Positions 10,132-22,527 of a stretch of DNA of 64,000 nt are shown here, piece after piece; within the stretch, counting starts at the first letter, position 1; the number at the start of each line of letters is the position of its first letter. The notes below the pieces were generated by a model, which was not told where the DNA came from, searched no databases, and was given only the letters and a program-made list of their open reading frames with translations. Both the position numbers and the translations under genes were made by a program. Source of the DNA: Ashinkailepas kermadecensis. Its lineage: Eukaryota > Arthropoda > Thecostraca > Neolepadidae. The stretch lies in the NCBI GenBank assembly GCA_034440615.1, contig JAOTOM010004336.1, positions 203,486 through 267,485 on the forward strand, read 5' to 3'.

Positions 10132-13100
10132 CTGCAGCAGATAAGAGCATCACCGCAATACCGCACCACCCTAACCACCGCCCGACACCGACCCACTGGT
10201 CAATTCGACACGGACTACCCGCTCCACTCCACCCGGAATATGGCGCGACACAGGTCAGCCTTGACGTGGTCCGACCCGCCCGACACAGACAAACTGCCCC
10301 GCTGATCCGCCCTCGCTAATCAGCAGGCATCAGATTAGCACTTAGCGCCAACCACCGTTTTCAGTCTGAGCAACGTATGTGGTACAAATCGAAAACCGGA
10401 GCTACGAGTGGAAATTTTCACAAATTGGCAGAATTTCCATTCTTACAATAATTATTGCAGAAAACTGCACTTTCGGGCTAATGAAGTGATATTACTGACA
10501 AAACTGATTATCCGTCTTGCACGGACGGAAGGCAAGTCTGGTTCTTCTCGCAACGTGGAAGAAGCTGAAAAGTATGAAAAGTGATGCGTTGCCAAATTCA
10601 GACCAGCATAGGGTGCCATCTCGTGACTTGTTCCATTCCTCAAATTAAGGATACTATGCATAACTGATGGACTTCCGTGAAGATGCGTCCCTCTTTTCTC
10701 TTTTTTATAATATTTAAAGCACTGCTGCTGGTAAATAAAATAGCAAGGCAAGATATCGAACCACTGCCGTCGTATCAACTGGCACGGGGTACTCTCATGG
10801 CTGGTACTGTAAGGAGGCCTACATTCCTCTGCCGTCAAAACCTCGAGTCTGCCAGTCGACAGGATATCGCCCGCTCCGCGACCGAAGCCGCCGACACCGC
10901 CGGTTCGGCCAGCCGAACCGGGCCAGCAGAAATACGAAACAGACGGGATCGGTTAAGCCGTACCTGCCTTTTGTTTCGATGAGCGATGCAGAAAACTGAC
11001 GACCGAGCACATAATGAGAGGCGAGAATAGAGATTTGTGGTGGCGGAGGGCGCAAACCGTAGGGCACCATGTTTTCGGAGCGCTTCATCTGTCCTGGACC
11101 CAGCAACGAAGGGAAGATCGTGGGAACCGTGGGACCGTGACCGTGGATTAGACCGTGGATTAGACCGTGGGAAATCCAGATTTCGCCACCGGCTCCAAAA
11201 GACAACGGGCGGTAGCGGAACGTCACGAAGACCCCAAGTGGCATTGGCCTAGACATCGCTACAGGTAACTCAAAATAAAAATGGTGCACTGGTGACCAAT
11301 CAAAATTACAACTTTTTCTACGCGGAGTCCAGGGAGTGGTCAGCAAACTGCAAACGGCGGGGTGACGGAAACGATACTGGTGAGATAATGAATACTGGTG
11401 CATAGCACGAAGGACACAGACAGAATAGATCGACGGGGACAACCATATAGATAGACAGACAGACCGAGCAGAACAGGCCAGACGGTGGCAGACAGAGTCG
11501 TGGAGTGGAAGGGCCGGACGGAGGAGCTAGCTGAAGAGTGACGGATGGCCGGAGGGCGACAGGCATCGACAATGTGAGCGCCGTCTGCTGCTGTCATACC
11601 CGTCACAAAACCGCGCCTGGACCGACCGCTACTGCCTCCTCAACTTCATGACCGGCTCACTTGGCTGACATGAGCGACCCGGCTTGTGGTGGATGGTGAA
11701 GCTACCAGGCTAAACTCGGGGGAAAATGTGTCGAGAATAGTTATGCGCAGAGTAGAAATGGTGTGTGTGTGTGATTGCCGGTAGTGAGTAGAGTAAAAAG
11801 CGTATAGAATAGCGATGTGTGAAGTGGCCGGTGGTGAGCGAAGTAGGACTGTACCATGGCCGGGGATGCGCAGAGTGGGAATGTGCGAGATGGACTGCTA
11901 GTGCATGGAGCAGGAGTAGTTACAGGTCGCACTGTCATGCGGTGTGCATACATGTAAATATATTAGATCAGGTTGGCATAACCTTTGTAAGTTATTGGGG
12001 TATCGTACGGCAGACACAGATGGCGACCGCTCTGCAGCAGGACGGAGAGAAGCAAGGAGGAGCGAAATAATTTAACCACATCTGCAACCCTTCCCATAGA
12101 CCCCTCGTGCCGAATGTTAGTTGCAAGACCATGCCGCTCGGCTCGAGTGCATGCGCTGTGAAAACTGTGCATGCGTCCCTCGCCTCTATACCCCGTCACT
12201 ACATCATGCCCTTATTGTGGTAACATCTGTGGTATTGGCATTGAGCGCAGCCAAGTCTATTCAGCCTGATTTTTCTCCGAATGCTGACTTTTGACATGAT
12301 TTGGAAGGTTAACAAGTAACACCAGAGGTAATGATGGGTGTCATTCCGCAGAGCTCATGGTAAGCAATACACTCGTGTTTGTTCAGTGTACCTAGCTCAG
12401 TTGGTGACAAAATTGTGACGGGGTATCACCCTCCCCCGACCAGGGCGAGGTGTCGCCCTCCCCTGACCAGGGTGATGAGGTGTCGCTCTCCCCGCCCAAG
12501 GTGTCGTCCTCCCCCGACCAGGGTGATGAGGTGTCGCTCTCCCCCGACCAGGGTGTCGCCCTCCCCCTACCAGGGTGAGGCGTCACCCTCCCCCTACCAG
12601 GGTGAGGTGCCACCCTCCCCAGACCAGGGTGATGAGGTGACGTTCTCCCCGACCAGGGTGTCGCACTCCCCCGACCAGGGTGTCGCCTTCTCCCGACCAG
12701 GGTGAGGTGTCGCCCTCCCACGACCAGGGTGAGGTGTCGCCCTCCCACGACCAGGGTGTCGTCCTGCCCCAACCAGGGTGTCGTCCTCCCCCAACCAGGG
12801 TGTCGTCCTCCCCCAACCAGGGTGTCGTCCTCCCCCAACCAGGGTGTCGTCCTCCCCCAACCAGGGTGTTGCCCTTCCCCGACAAGGACGATGAGGTGTC
12901 TTAACCCGACCAGGGTGTCGCCCTCCCCCGACCAGGGTGTTGCCCTCCCCCGAACAGGGTGAGATGTCGCCCTCCCCCGACCAGGATGCTGCCCTCCACC
13001 GACCAGGGCGATGAGGTGTCTTCCCCCGACCAGGGTGTCGCCCTCCCCCGACCAGGGTGTCGCCCTCCCCCGATCAGGATGTCGCCCTCCCCCGACCAGG

Positions 13101-13221
13101 GTGTCGCCCATCCCCGATCAGGGTGTTACGCAGGAGCCTCTGGCCAGCGAGGGCCGACTCTGGGTTGCTCTTCAGAGCCAGGGGCGAGTACCGAGGGTTG
13201 CGCGTCGGACCAGCGTCTCAC
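10132..13221 (-). other. Intron of the lectin gene
   Basis: A 3.1-kb intron between lectin exons two and three. It holds a small GC-rich patch at 10850-11240 without a supported exon, and the large 22-bp tandem array described separately. Confidence 0.6.
12418..13125. repeat. 22-bp tandem array in a lectin-gene intron
   Basis: About thirty units of roughly 22 bp with the core CTCCCCCGACCAGGGTGTCG, interspersed with units lengthened by GGTGATGAG. Because 22 is not a multiple of three, all three frames cycle and long spurious open frames appear on both strands. Confidence 0.93.
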
Positions 13222-13300
13222 CGTCTGTCCACATGAACTTGTCGTCCCTCAGGCGCAGGCCAATCCACGCGTAGTACAGGTTCGCATGGAAGATGAACCA
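13222..13300 (-). CDS. C-type lectin domain, second exon
   Basis: A 79-nt exon on the minus strand between the acceptor CGTATTTCAG and the donor GACG|GTGAGA. It encodes WFIFHANLYYAWIGLRLRDD followed by KFMWTDG. AWIGL and MWTDG are hallmark core motifs of the C-type lectin fold (the WIGL and the W-x-DG turn). It starts in phase 0 and ends in phase 1, agreeing with the exon ending at 20325 and the exon starting at 10131. The neighbouring exons carry the first and last thirds of the same fold, so the three make one complete domain. Confidence 0.85.
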
Positions 13301-13979
13301 CTGAAATACGTGCACAACATACGCATACTCGTGCATTGAAACCCAAAGGATACACAACGATTGATATGTGCAACAGACTGCCATACACAGCAGGTATAAC
13401 ATACACCACGTTTTATGAAAATGGTTAAGACAATGCATGTATTCGCGTGAATATTGCAAACAGCAGACGGAATCTTCATATGGCCCATTGCTGAATGTTA
13501 CGCTGAATGTTACGTCTGGGGAGAAGCAGATGGCCTCCCTGAAGTAAACAAGACGAGGTACCTGGAGTCTATCGCATGCGAACACGCCAGCGCAGAATGC
13601 ATGCAACACCATACCAGACAGCAAGCACAAAAGGGGTGGCACTTTGTATACGCTAAGGGGGGGGGGACTAGCTCCCCGAACTATTAATTCCTCCCCCACC
13701 CGCAATCGCCGACCCCCCCCCCCCATCAGACCGAAGCTTAACCATTGAGCCTATGGAGGCGCCCTTCAATAATGCTCGAGTGCACCCCCGCGGCCACTTA
13801 TCTGTATGTCTTTAACCGATGGCGCCACTCTCCGGATAAAAATATCATCAAAAATATCCATTGTTCTCTCGACTAAGTTTACAAAGTGATACACGTGAAG
13901 CACAACCACACTCGCAAGGAAGAGCAGATAGCTTCATACTGACAGAGGTCGCTGCCAACCATATCTGGGCGAGAGGGAT

Positions 13980-14275
13980 GGGTGTTGGCAATAGGTAGTG
14001 CACACCGCCACCAATCCTCGTCCCACCGTGTTGGCAATAGGTAGTGCACACCGCCACCAATCCTCGTCCCACCGTGTTGGCAATAGGTAGTGCACACCGC
14101 CACCAATCCACGTCCCACCGTGTTGGCAATAGGTAGTGCATACCGCCACCAATCCACGTCCCACCGTGTTGGCAATAGGTAGTGCACACCGCCACCAATC
14201 CACGTCCCACCGTGTTGGCAATAGGTAGTGCACACCGCCACCAATCCACGTCCCACCGTGTTGGCAATACCACGC
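13980..14275. repeat. 46-bp tandem repeat, six copies
   Basis: Six nearly identical 46-bp units starting TTGGCAATAGGTAGTGCACA and including CCGCCACCAATCC(A/T)CGTCCC. Copies differ at one or two positions, so the expansion looks recent. Confidence 0.97.
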
Positions 14276-16499
14276 CACACCGGTGTCGGGTTGACGCTTC
14301 GCTTCGACAGTTCGCTCGTCTGCACGATTTGGCTAATCGTGAAATTGCTGAATGCTAAGTCACACAAATCAAAGGGAAATTCCTGTCATATTGAACTTCA
14401 TTGGTGCGAGGGATGGTTGTGGAACATCGTTGAGGATCACATCACCGTCCGAATTGGTGCTTTAAGTACGAAAACGAAAACCAGGACAAGGTCCGCTTCG
14501 CTATGCGAAGGAGACACGGCCTCCCAACATACCCTCTACTCTAAGCATATACGAAGGTTAACCAAGCAAGGTGTGTAAGGAACAATGGGAAGCTCGAAAA
14601 ACGGAAGTGTTAATAAAAAAATATATTTGTATTACCAACCTATTCACATTTCAAAGCATGTCGGCAAGCAACACTATTCAATGCACTACGCTTGTGAGAG
14701 CCCCTGGCAACATAATCAAGTACGAGCGCCAACATGTTCCCCAGCATGGAAGCTTCTCGCATCTCGTGATCAGTGGCGTCGCCACGAAACTCTTCCAGGG
14801 GGGGGGGGCAATGTTGATAGGGGGCCTCCTGCTCCCCGAAAGGGGGCCTCCACTGTGTTAGGGCCACCTATTGCTTTTTAGGCTCTTAGTTTGATTCCCG
14901 AATGGGAACATGATTTCATATTGACGTCTTGTTTGTTCTTGGCATGGTGCATGATTTACGCAAAACGCAATGGCAATAATCATTGTTCTCGCTGAAAACT
15001 AAGCCATACCAGGGTATAAATAAGCAAATGTGGATAAATACGTAAGTGCCAAAACAAACCAATATCTTTATGCTTTATCGACGAGAAGAATCTTCCCGCT
15101 GGCCTCTAGATTGTAGCGAGCTGGTGGGGCTCGTGCTGAGCATATCTTAAGGATATCTCCCATTGATCAACCCACTTCTATGTCCACCAAGTTCAACTGA
15201 ATATAGCTAGGTTCATCACTACTGTTTGTCATTCCCACCAGCTTGATCTCATAAACAAGCTTAAACGATCATTTCTCAGTCCTAGGTCGACAATTTCGCG
15301 AAGGTGACAACGAGAAGTGGATTGAATTGGTTTTCTGATAGTCATCTTAGACATAAAAAAAAAACATTTGGTGCTGGCTGCAAGGCACTTGGCACAGAAG
15401 CTAAAATAATACATCCTCCGCGAATAAATTCACGGCAAGAACAAGCATTGAACAACAATGCATCAATGGCAATGCAACAATGTAACAATGACAATGCATA
15501 AATAATGCAAAACCTTCGAATTCCACGCCGTCACGCGCATGGTAATCGCTGTGTTGTACCGTTTTGTAAATTATGTCGTTGAGAAGGTATTGAAGCTGGG
15601 AAGCTCTAATCATGCAGGCTGTAATCAAAAAGACAACTTTGTAGGAAGAAAATACATTTTAAAACATCATTCCTCCCATGTAATATGGGGCATCGGTGTT
15701 GTTTTGTATGCATGTAAGAGGGAATTTGCCCCCGCAATGTTGGCTTTGCTCCATGGGCGTAAGTTTCTGAAAATTATTGGGGGACCAGTGACGCACCTAT
15801 ATTTGCGTCAAGGGGAGGGGGGGAAACGTATTTGGAGGGGGTCCAACTACTCAATAAAGTCTTCCGATTTCGACCACTATTTTGTCAAAGGGGACCTTTT
15901 TAAATGAAATAATTAGTGATCAACTGAATTATCCTATGGAGGGGCCTAATCTACCACTATCGTTTCTGATTCGTCGGATTTCAACCCTATCTCCCCCACC
16001 CTGTTCGAATGTATTCTTTTGGTATCTCTTGATAAGTCACCTCCCACTGCTGAAATCACACCTACACAAATCACTTTAAAATGTAAAATTTCCCAATTTC
16101 AGACATTCCAGTTCATAGTGCCCGGTCGCCACGACGCCAACGTTAGTGCACGTGCACACCCATCTTGCGCCTTCGGCGCATTCGCCACACTTCGTGCGAT
16201 GCTACGGATTCTTCTGGGCCTGCTACGCTTTGCTAATTGCTGCCACATCATAGACTTGCGCCATATCTGACGTGAAAAAATGCTTCGTATGGGCGTTCGC
16301 TGTGAAAATTCGATTAATTAAATTCGATCATTGGTTCCCTACTTCCCATATTTTATGGCGAAGAAATGTGGATACCCGCTGAGCTTTGATGCACCTCATA
16401 TCTTTGATTAAACATGCTTCCAGGTTGACTACCGAACAGAGGCCCTGCTTGAGAGTACTTCTTTGGACTCATTTCGTATTTCTTCGCCTACGGATGTGT

Positions 16500-18480
16500 C
16501 TTAGGGCTCCAATCCATTTTTGTTAGAGGCTCAACGCATTTTCGAAACCCCTGCTCGTTTTAGGGTTTGTTGCTTTTTTGCGCACGTAATATTTTTTTTA
16601 GTTGTCAGGGCGTTTTCAAAGATCTCGAGGTGTTTACTTAGTGCCCGGTATTTTTGTTCGTTTTGGGACCATGTTGCTTTTTGCGGCCCCAGCACCTTTT
16701 CAGGCCCTTATGCGGTCGCATGGCCCCTGTGTGCCTTGAGAGCTTCCGGTATTTCTTAAAAGTTTTTTTTAGAGTTCCCGGTATATGGCTACTATGGCTA
16801 CAACGCATGTTTTCGGGCCCTGTCGCTTTTTGCGAGACTGCGCTTTGGAGGGCCAGTCCCATTTTCGGTCACCGTTGTGCTCTTTTGGTCCCGCTGTGTG
16901 TTTTTTTTGGCTTCTGACGCACATTTGTGGGGCCCCAGTACGATTTTGGGGCTTCGGTGCGATTTTTCTGGGTCCTAGCGCGACTTATCGCGCCCAGGCG
17001 CGTGGTTCCGGGACCCAACGGGAATTATCTGGGCTCAACGCGTTTTTGTGGATATCTTCTGAATTTTCTTTAAATTCCGAATCCCGGCCTGATTTTTCGA
17101 GTCCCTGGCTCTATGTTTTTGTATCTCACCTCGATTTTCTTCGTGCTCCGATATGATTTTCGATGCCGTACGCGATTTGTCAAGGCATCTGATGACATGT
17201 TCGGTGCTCCAGAACCATTGTCCTGACCCGGACTTTTTTTTGGAATCCCTCCTGATTTTGGAAGGCTCCGGCTTTATTTTTCGGATACCGATGCAACTTT
17301 GGGGGTCACACGGTGCCTATGTGGGGCCCTAGACGCCAATTGTTGGCAGCCCCGACGTTAATTTTTGATGCCCAGACCAACTTTTTGGTGCTACCGATGG
17401 GAATTGTAGGTCCGAGCGCGAAATTTGGTGGGACCGGTTCCAGTTTGCGGGGCGCGTTGTACTTAGCTGTGACCCCAACGCGATTTTGGCGGTTCCTGTT
17501 GCAGATTTTCGTGCCTCGGAGCGAGTATTCTGGGGCCCGCCGTATTTACTTGGAGCCTCTACGCGAATTCTGGCGGGCCGACGCGAATTTTTGTGGCCCC
17601 AGCGCGACTTTTGGGGGCCTTGGCTCGATTCTTGGGAGCATATCCCTCTTAGGAGGGAGGGGGCATTTGCCCCCTTGAGGGAGGGGGCATTTGTCACTGC
17701 GGCCACCGAAGGACTTTTTCAGCCGATGACACCTTTCTGAGTATAAATGCCCTCCGGGTAATTTTTTACGGATCTGTTCTTAATTTTCAGGTGCTGGGGT
17801 CGATTCCATCGAGTCTTGGTGTGAACTTTTGGACATAGAGTTCTATTTTTTTTAAGGTCCTTATGTGAAATCTTGGGTCCTGGTACGATTCTTCGGTCTC
17901 CAGGTGCGATTTTTTTTCGGTGCCCCGACACGTTTTTTTTCCAGTGCCCAACGGGTTTTTTTGGGGGGTGGGGGACTTTGACCCGATTTTTTGGGCGCAG
18001 TGTGACATTCCGGTTGATAATTGATTTTTGGGGCAGCTGCAACCGTTGGGGTCCAGACGCGACCTTTTTGGTTCCTATTGAGATTTTCAAGGGCTGCGAC
18101 GCGACTTTTTTAGTCCAATGTAATCTTTTGTATCCCGACGTAATTTGCTTGGATCCCTAGCGCGAGTTTTAGCGACCTCGACACTTTGTGGATGTCCAAT
18201 ACGTTTTGGATGCTTTTGGTGTCATTGTTGGGGCCCCAGAGTGATTATCCATGTCCGGATTGTTTTTCGTTGCCCGGGCTTCATTTGTGTCCCAATGATA
18301 CTGTTGGGGAACGGTACGACCTATCGTGCCCCTAGCGTGATTTTCATGGTCCGGGCGTGAATTTTTGGTACCCCTAGGCTCAGCGTGATTTTCAGGGGCC
18401 CCGGCCGGATCTTTTTGGGCCCATATCGTGATTTTCAAGTACCCCGGCACGACTCCTGCCATTTCAAGGGCTTCTTGCAA
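16500..18480. repeat. Degenerate array with about 21-bp period (GCGATTTTTGGGGCCC type)
   Basis: Two kilobases of strongly strand-biased sequence in which a motif like CGCGATTTTTGGGGCCCC returns about every 21 bases with heavy divergence. It is T/G-rich on the plus strand. It grades into the next array at about 18480. Confidence 0.75.
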
Positions 18481-19870
18481 ATTATAGACCTCCTCTCGCG
18501 TCTTAGGGGTCTTGTCTTATTTCCTGGAGCCTCTTTACCGGTGTTGGACATCTTCTCGTGCGTCCTACCCTCCTCCATATTCAATGGTCCTCTCCCGTTT
18601 TGGAAGGCCTCCTCCCACATCCTGGGGCCCCTTTAACATGGCATGGGGCTTCCTCTCAACTTCCAGGGGCATCCTCTGCCAAATTAGGGGCCTAGTGACA
18701 CGCCTCGTGGGCGTCCTTTGTCCTCGCAAATCTTACCCGTCTTGAGTGATCTTCAATTTTGGAAACCTCGCCTCCTTCCATACCTGCTACCTACCACTCA
18801 ACTTAAGGGCCTTCTCTCATTACCTGGGAATTCCTTCCGGTCGTCGGGGCCTCATTCGGCCCTGGACACCGCCTACTCCATCTCGAGGGACTCCTCTCGA
18901 GTCCGGCAGGGGCCTCCTTTTCTCTTCTAGAGGCTTTCTTTTTCAAAGTAGGGGCCTCCTCTCACGTCTTCGGGGCCTCCTGTTCTGCGTTTTGATTCTA
19001 TCTTTGCCCATTTTAAGGGTGGCCTCTTATCTCCTGATGGACTCCTGTTCTCTCTCAGGTGCCTCTTCTTCCAAATTACAAGCAACCTTTCCTATCTTAG
19101 TTACCTTGTCATTTCCTAGGGACCCTCTTATCCGTCTTGGAGCCATCTTTTTCCCCTGGGAGTCATCCCTCTTATCTTATGGCCTTTCTCTCCTATTTTA
19201 GGGGCATCCTCGTTCACCATGGGGTCTCATTTCCAATCTTGTGTCGTCCTCTTCCGAATTAGGTACTTCCTGCCACTTTTCTGGATCATCCTTTTCTATC
19301 TTGGTGGAACCTTACCCGTTTTCGGGACTGCTTTTGCGTCTCCGAAACCTCATCTCATATCTACTGGCTTTCTCTTCCATCTTTGGGCCTCCTCTCATTG
19401 TCCGAGGTCTCCTTTCCCGTATTGGGCCTCCTTTGCAATCATGGGGCCTCCTTTGCATTCCTGGGGGCCTCCTTTGCAATCCTGGGGCCTCCTTTGTAAT
19501 CCTGGAGGCCTCCTTTGCAATCCCGGGGACCTCCTTTGCATTCCTGGGGCCTCCTTTGCAATCCTGGGGCCTCCTTTGAAACCCGCAACCCTGGGGGCCT
19601 CCTTTGTAATCCTGGAGGCCTCCTTTGCAATCCTTGGGGCCTCCTTTGCAATCCTGGGGGCCTCCTTTGCAATCCTGGAGGCCTCCTTTGTAATCCTGGT
19701 GGCCTCCTTTGCATTCCTGGGGGCGTCCGTGCCAATTGTTGGCACTCTTGATTTCTGGGGCCTCCTATCCTCTCCTAGGTGACTCCTTCAAATTAGGGGC
19801 CTCCTCTCACGTCTTGGAGGCCTCCTCTCATGTCTCGTCGGCCTCCTTGCTCACTTTTTTCCTGCGCATT
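18480..19870. repeat. 21-bp tandem array (CCTCCTTTGCAATCCTGGGG type)
   Basis: The units are degenerate at first and become nearly identical at 19430-19730, with a 21-bp period. Open frames across it read as seven-residue repeats and are not considered genes. Confidence 0.9.
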
Positions 19871-20324
19871 TCCGGATAGGGGCCTCCTCAAATTTCAGGG
19901 GGGGGGGCGGCGCCCCCCCAGTCTCACGGCAGGGGGGGGGGGCGACTGCCCTCCCCCCTGGTGGCGACGCCCTTGCTCGTGATATAGTCTGTGGAAATGG
20001 CAAGCACAACACTTATTGAACAGTCCGTTCTAGAAAATTCAGATCGGGTGACATCACCCAAAGGGAGACTTCCAACATATCGCACACATCCAGCTCTCTA
20101 AGTGCTCATTGTTCTAAATAGTTTTCCTTAACCAACTGGCATATCCAGCTATTCAGAAGCCTGCTGTGTACATACAGAGACGGCAAGCAAGAGCCCTCGC
20201 CTGGTACCACCCACACTCGCACAGATCGTGCTGCAGCACAATGGCGGTCTTGTGCCCCGTCCGCCACCGAACCCCGGAAGGGCGGCGCTACCGCTGCGAC
20301 ACCGCTGAGCCGGCCGGCACGTAC

Positions 20325-20509
20325 CGTGCGCAGACACTCGCTGTAGTTGCTGTCGAGCACGGTGGCGAGTCGACCGAGCGGGTGGTCGCTCCGGCAGATG
20401 GCGTTCGCCTCGTCCCACGTGGCCGACTGCTGCGAGTGCAGAGACACGAAGGCGCCGGCGCCCAGGTCCGCCCGCACGCACTTGAAGTAGCCGGCCGGGA
20501 TGGGAACCA
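20325..20509 (-). CDS. C-type lectin domain, first exon
   Basis: Minus-strand exon with the acceptor GCGCGGCAG before 20509 and the donor CACG|GTACGT after 20325. It encodes VPIPAGYFKC, then ATWDEANAIC and GRLATV, the classic N-terminal part of a C-type lectin fold. It ends in phase 0, matching the exon at 13300. It starts in phase 1, matching a strong donor at the end of the mucin-like exon at 20991. An alternative is that a separate short lectin starts at a Met at 20546 with a weak signal peptide; the phase match and strong donor favour the fusion. The intron between mucin and lectin would be only 481 bp. Confidence 0.85.
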
Positions 20510-20990
20510 CTGCCGCGCACAGAGCACAGCCGCTCAGTGAACACATCAACGGTAGTGCACATTGCAGCGCCGCTGACCGGTACCGGTGCTGAGCAGCACC
20601 GGTACCGACCAGGTTAGATCGCACTCGCCCTCACTGGAATACTCACCCAAAGAAGAAAAGATGAAGAGAACACCCAAAAGTTATCTGATGGTGGCTGTGC
20701 GACCAATGCAAGAGATTCCACGTGACCAAGTCCTCGTCAGCCTAGCCACGCTGGCCAATAGGAACCGTCCCCAGGGGAGCTGGAGCACGGGAAGAACTGC
20801 TGAAGAGCTGTGCAGTCTGCATGGAGCCCCTTCGCACGGCTGTCAGTCGATGCTCTCGGCGGCAAGTGAGGGATGGCTCGTAGCCTCCCGCAGCGACGCA
20901 AGCCCCCCCCCCCAGCAGCACGCGAGGGTGTCGCAGTGCCCGGTGACGAGGTCTGCTGTGCAGACGGCTCGGCGGCTTCGTCAGACTCAC

Positions 20991-22527
20991 CTTCGACTAC
21001 CGGCAGGCGTGTCGTCGGACCACCTGACGTGGCGCCACCTGTCGACATAGACACCGTGTCCGCTCCGGGGACGACCAGCCTCGACCCGCTGGTGGCCTCG
21101 GAGGCATCGGAGACCGCAGTAGGCTGCTGTAGACCGCTGGTGGCCTCGGAAGCCGCTGTAGGCCGCTGCGAGCTCGGCGACGGCTCGGAAGATTCAACGC
21201 TAAGTGTGTTTGTGTCCAGTGTGGATTCGGCCGTTGTGGGGTTGTTAGCGGTACGGCCTGTTTTGGAGGTGGAAGGTTCGGTTGCGCTGCCTGCAGTATC
21301 ATCACCCGGTGTTGAGGACGCAGACGGCATCGCAGACGGCATCGCAGACGGCATCGCAGACGGCATCGCAGACGGCATCGCAGACGGCATCGCAGACGGC
21401 ATCGCAGACGGCATCGCAGACGGCATCGCAGACGGCATCGCAGACGGCATCGCAGACGGCATCGCAGACGGCATCGCGACGGCACGCAACGGCATCGCAG
21501 ACGGCATCACACGCAGACGGCATCGCAGACGGCATCGCAGACGGCATCGCAGACGGCATCGCAGACGGCATCGCAGACGGCATCGCAGACGGCATCGCAG
21601 ACGGCATCGCAGACGGCATCGCAGACGGCATCGCAGACGGCATCGCAGACGGCATCGCAGACGGCATCGCAGACGGCATCGCAGACGGCATCGCAGACGG
21701 CATCGCAGACGGCATCGCAGACGGCATCGCAGACGGCATCGCAGACGGCATCGCAGACGGCATCGCAGACGGCATCTCAGACGGCATCGCAGACGGCATC
21801 TCAGACGGCATCTCAGACGGCATCTCAGACGGCATCGCAGACGGCATCGCAGACGGCATCGCAGACGGCATCGCAGACGGCATCGCAGACGGCATCGCAG
21901 ACGGCATCGCAGACGGCGTCGCAGACGGCGTCGCAGACGGCGTCGCAGACGGCGTCGGAGATGGCGTCGGAGATGGCGTCGGAGATGGCGTCGGAGATGG
22001 CGTCGGAGATGGCGTCGGAGATGGCGTCGGAGATGGCGTCGGAGATGGCGTCGGAGATGGCGTCGGAGATGGCGTCGGAGCCGGATCGGCAACTAGCGTC
22101 ACTTTAGTGGAAGGATCAGTCAGGTCAGTCAGAGGTGGTAGGGTCGGAGGTGGGGTCGGGAGTGGGACCGGAACCGTAACTAGGGTCACTTTTGTGGGAG
22201 GATCAGTCTCGTCAGTCAGAGGAGGTGGGGTCGGAGGTGGGCTCGGAGGTGGGGTCGGAGGCGGGGTCGGGGGTGGGGTCGGGGTTGGAGCAGGATCTGG
22301 GATTAGCGTCACGATTTTGGTGGAAGGATCTGTCGGGTCAGTTGGAGGTGGGGTCGGAAGTTGGGTTGGAGGTGGGGTTGAAGGTGGAAACAGTGGTTCG
22401 GTCGGAGATGGGGTCTGATCGGTCGGAGATGGGGTCTGATCGGTCAGAGGGGTGGTTAATTCAGTGAGATCATTTTCCTCAAAACCGGATGGTAAGGGTG
22501 TAGTTGCTTTCCCGCATATTCTCTCAT
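20991..22527 (-). CDS. Mucin-like stalk exon with 12-bp VNTR (EGF-mucin-CTLD protein)
   Basis: On the minus strand a very good acceptor (TTTCTTTTTTCAG) precedes 22527 and a consensus donor (GAAG|GTGAGT) follows 20991; both are phase 1. The product starts DERICGKATTPLPSG and continues as Pro/Thr-rich sequence (TDQTPSPTDQTPSPTEP, PTPPPTPPP). Then come PTPS and MPSA four-residue repeats and a Ser/Thr/Ala/Pro-rich segment (SSTPGDD, SESTL-like, GGPTTRLPVVE). This composition fits a heavily O-glycosylated extracellular stalk. One break exists: the frame used on the N-terminal side of the repeat differs by one from the C-terminal side, and the exon length is likewise off by one. The irregular patch at 21470-21515 is the likely cause: a real frameshift, a length allele or an assembly error. 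If read through instead of spliced, the frame stops at 20737. Confidence 0.7.
21318..22080. repeat. 12-bp tandem repeat inside the mucin-like exon
   Basis: About 62 units of 12 bp: GCAGACGGCATC over most of the array, GCAGACGGCGTC at 21906-21950 and GGAGATGGCGTC at 21951-22080. The unit changes in blocks, as expected from unequal exchange. An irregular patch at 21470-21515 has units of 11 and 16 bases and shifts the reading frame. On the minus strand it codes MPSA and PTPS. Confidence 0.95.

Larger units (their letters stand above)
13301..20324 (-). other. 7-kb intron of the lectin gene, largely tandem repeat
   Basis: It separates the first and second lectin exons. About half is tandem arrays (46-bp array near 13980; 21-bp-period arrays at 16500-19870). 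The rest, 14280-16500, is AT-rich with no recognised gene. Confidence 0.6.

Noticed and set aside
13980..14275. Regular 46-bp units resembling a CRISPR array
   Set aside because: The units are contiguous with no variable spacers, and the context is animal genomic DNA with splice sites.
20873..22418. Plus-strand long frames reading ADGI and SQTASQT-type repeats
   Set aside because: The minus strand has mucin-like flanks on both sides, strong splice sites and phase agreement; the plus-strand frames depend on the repeat.
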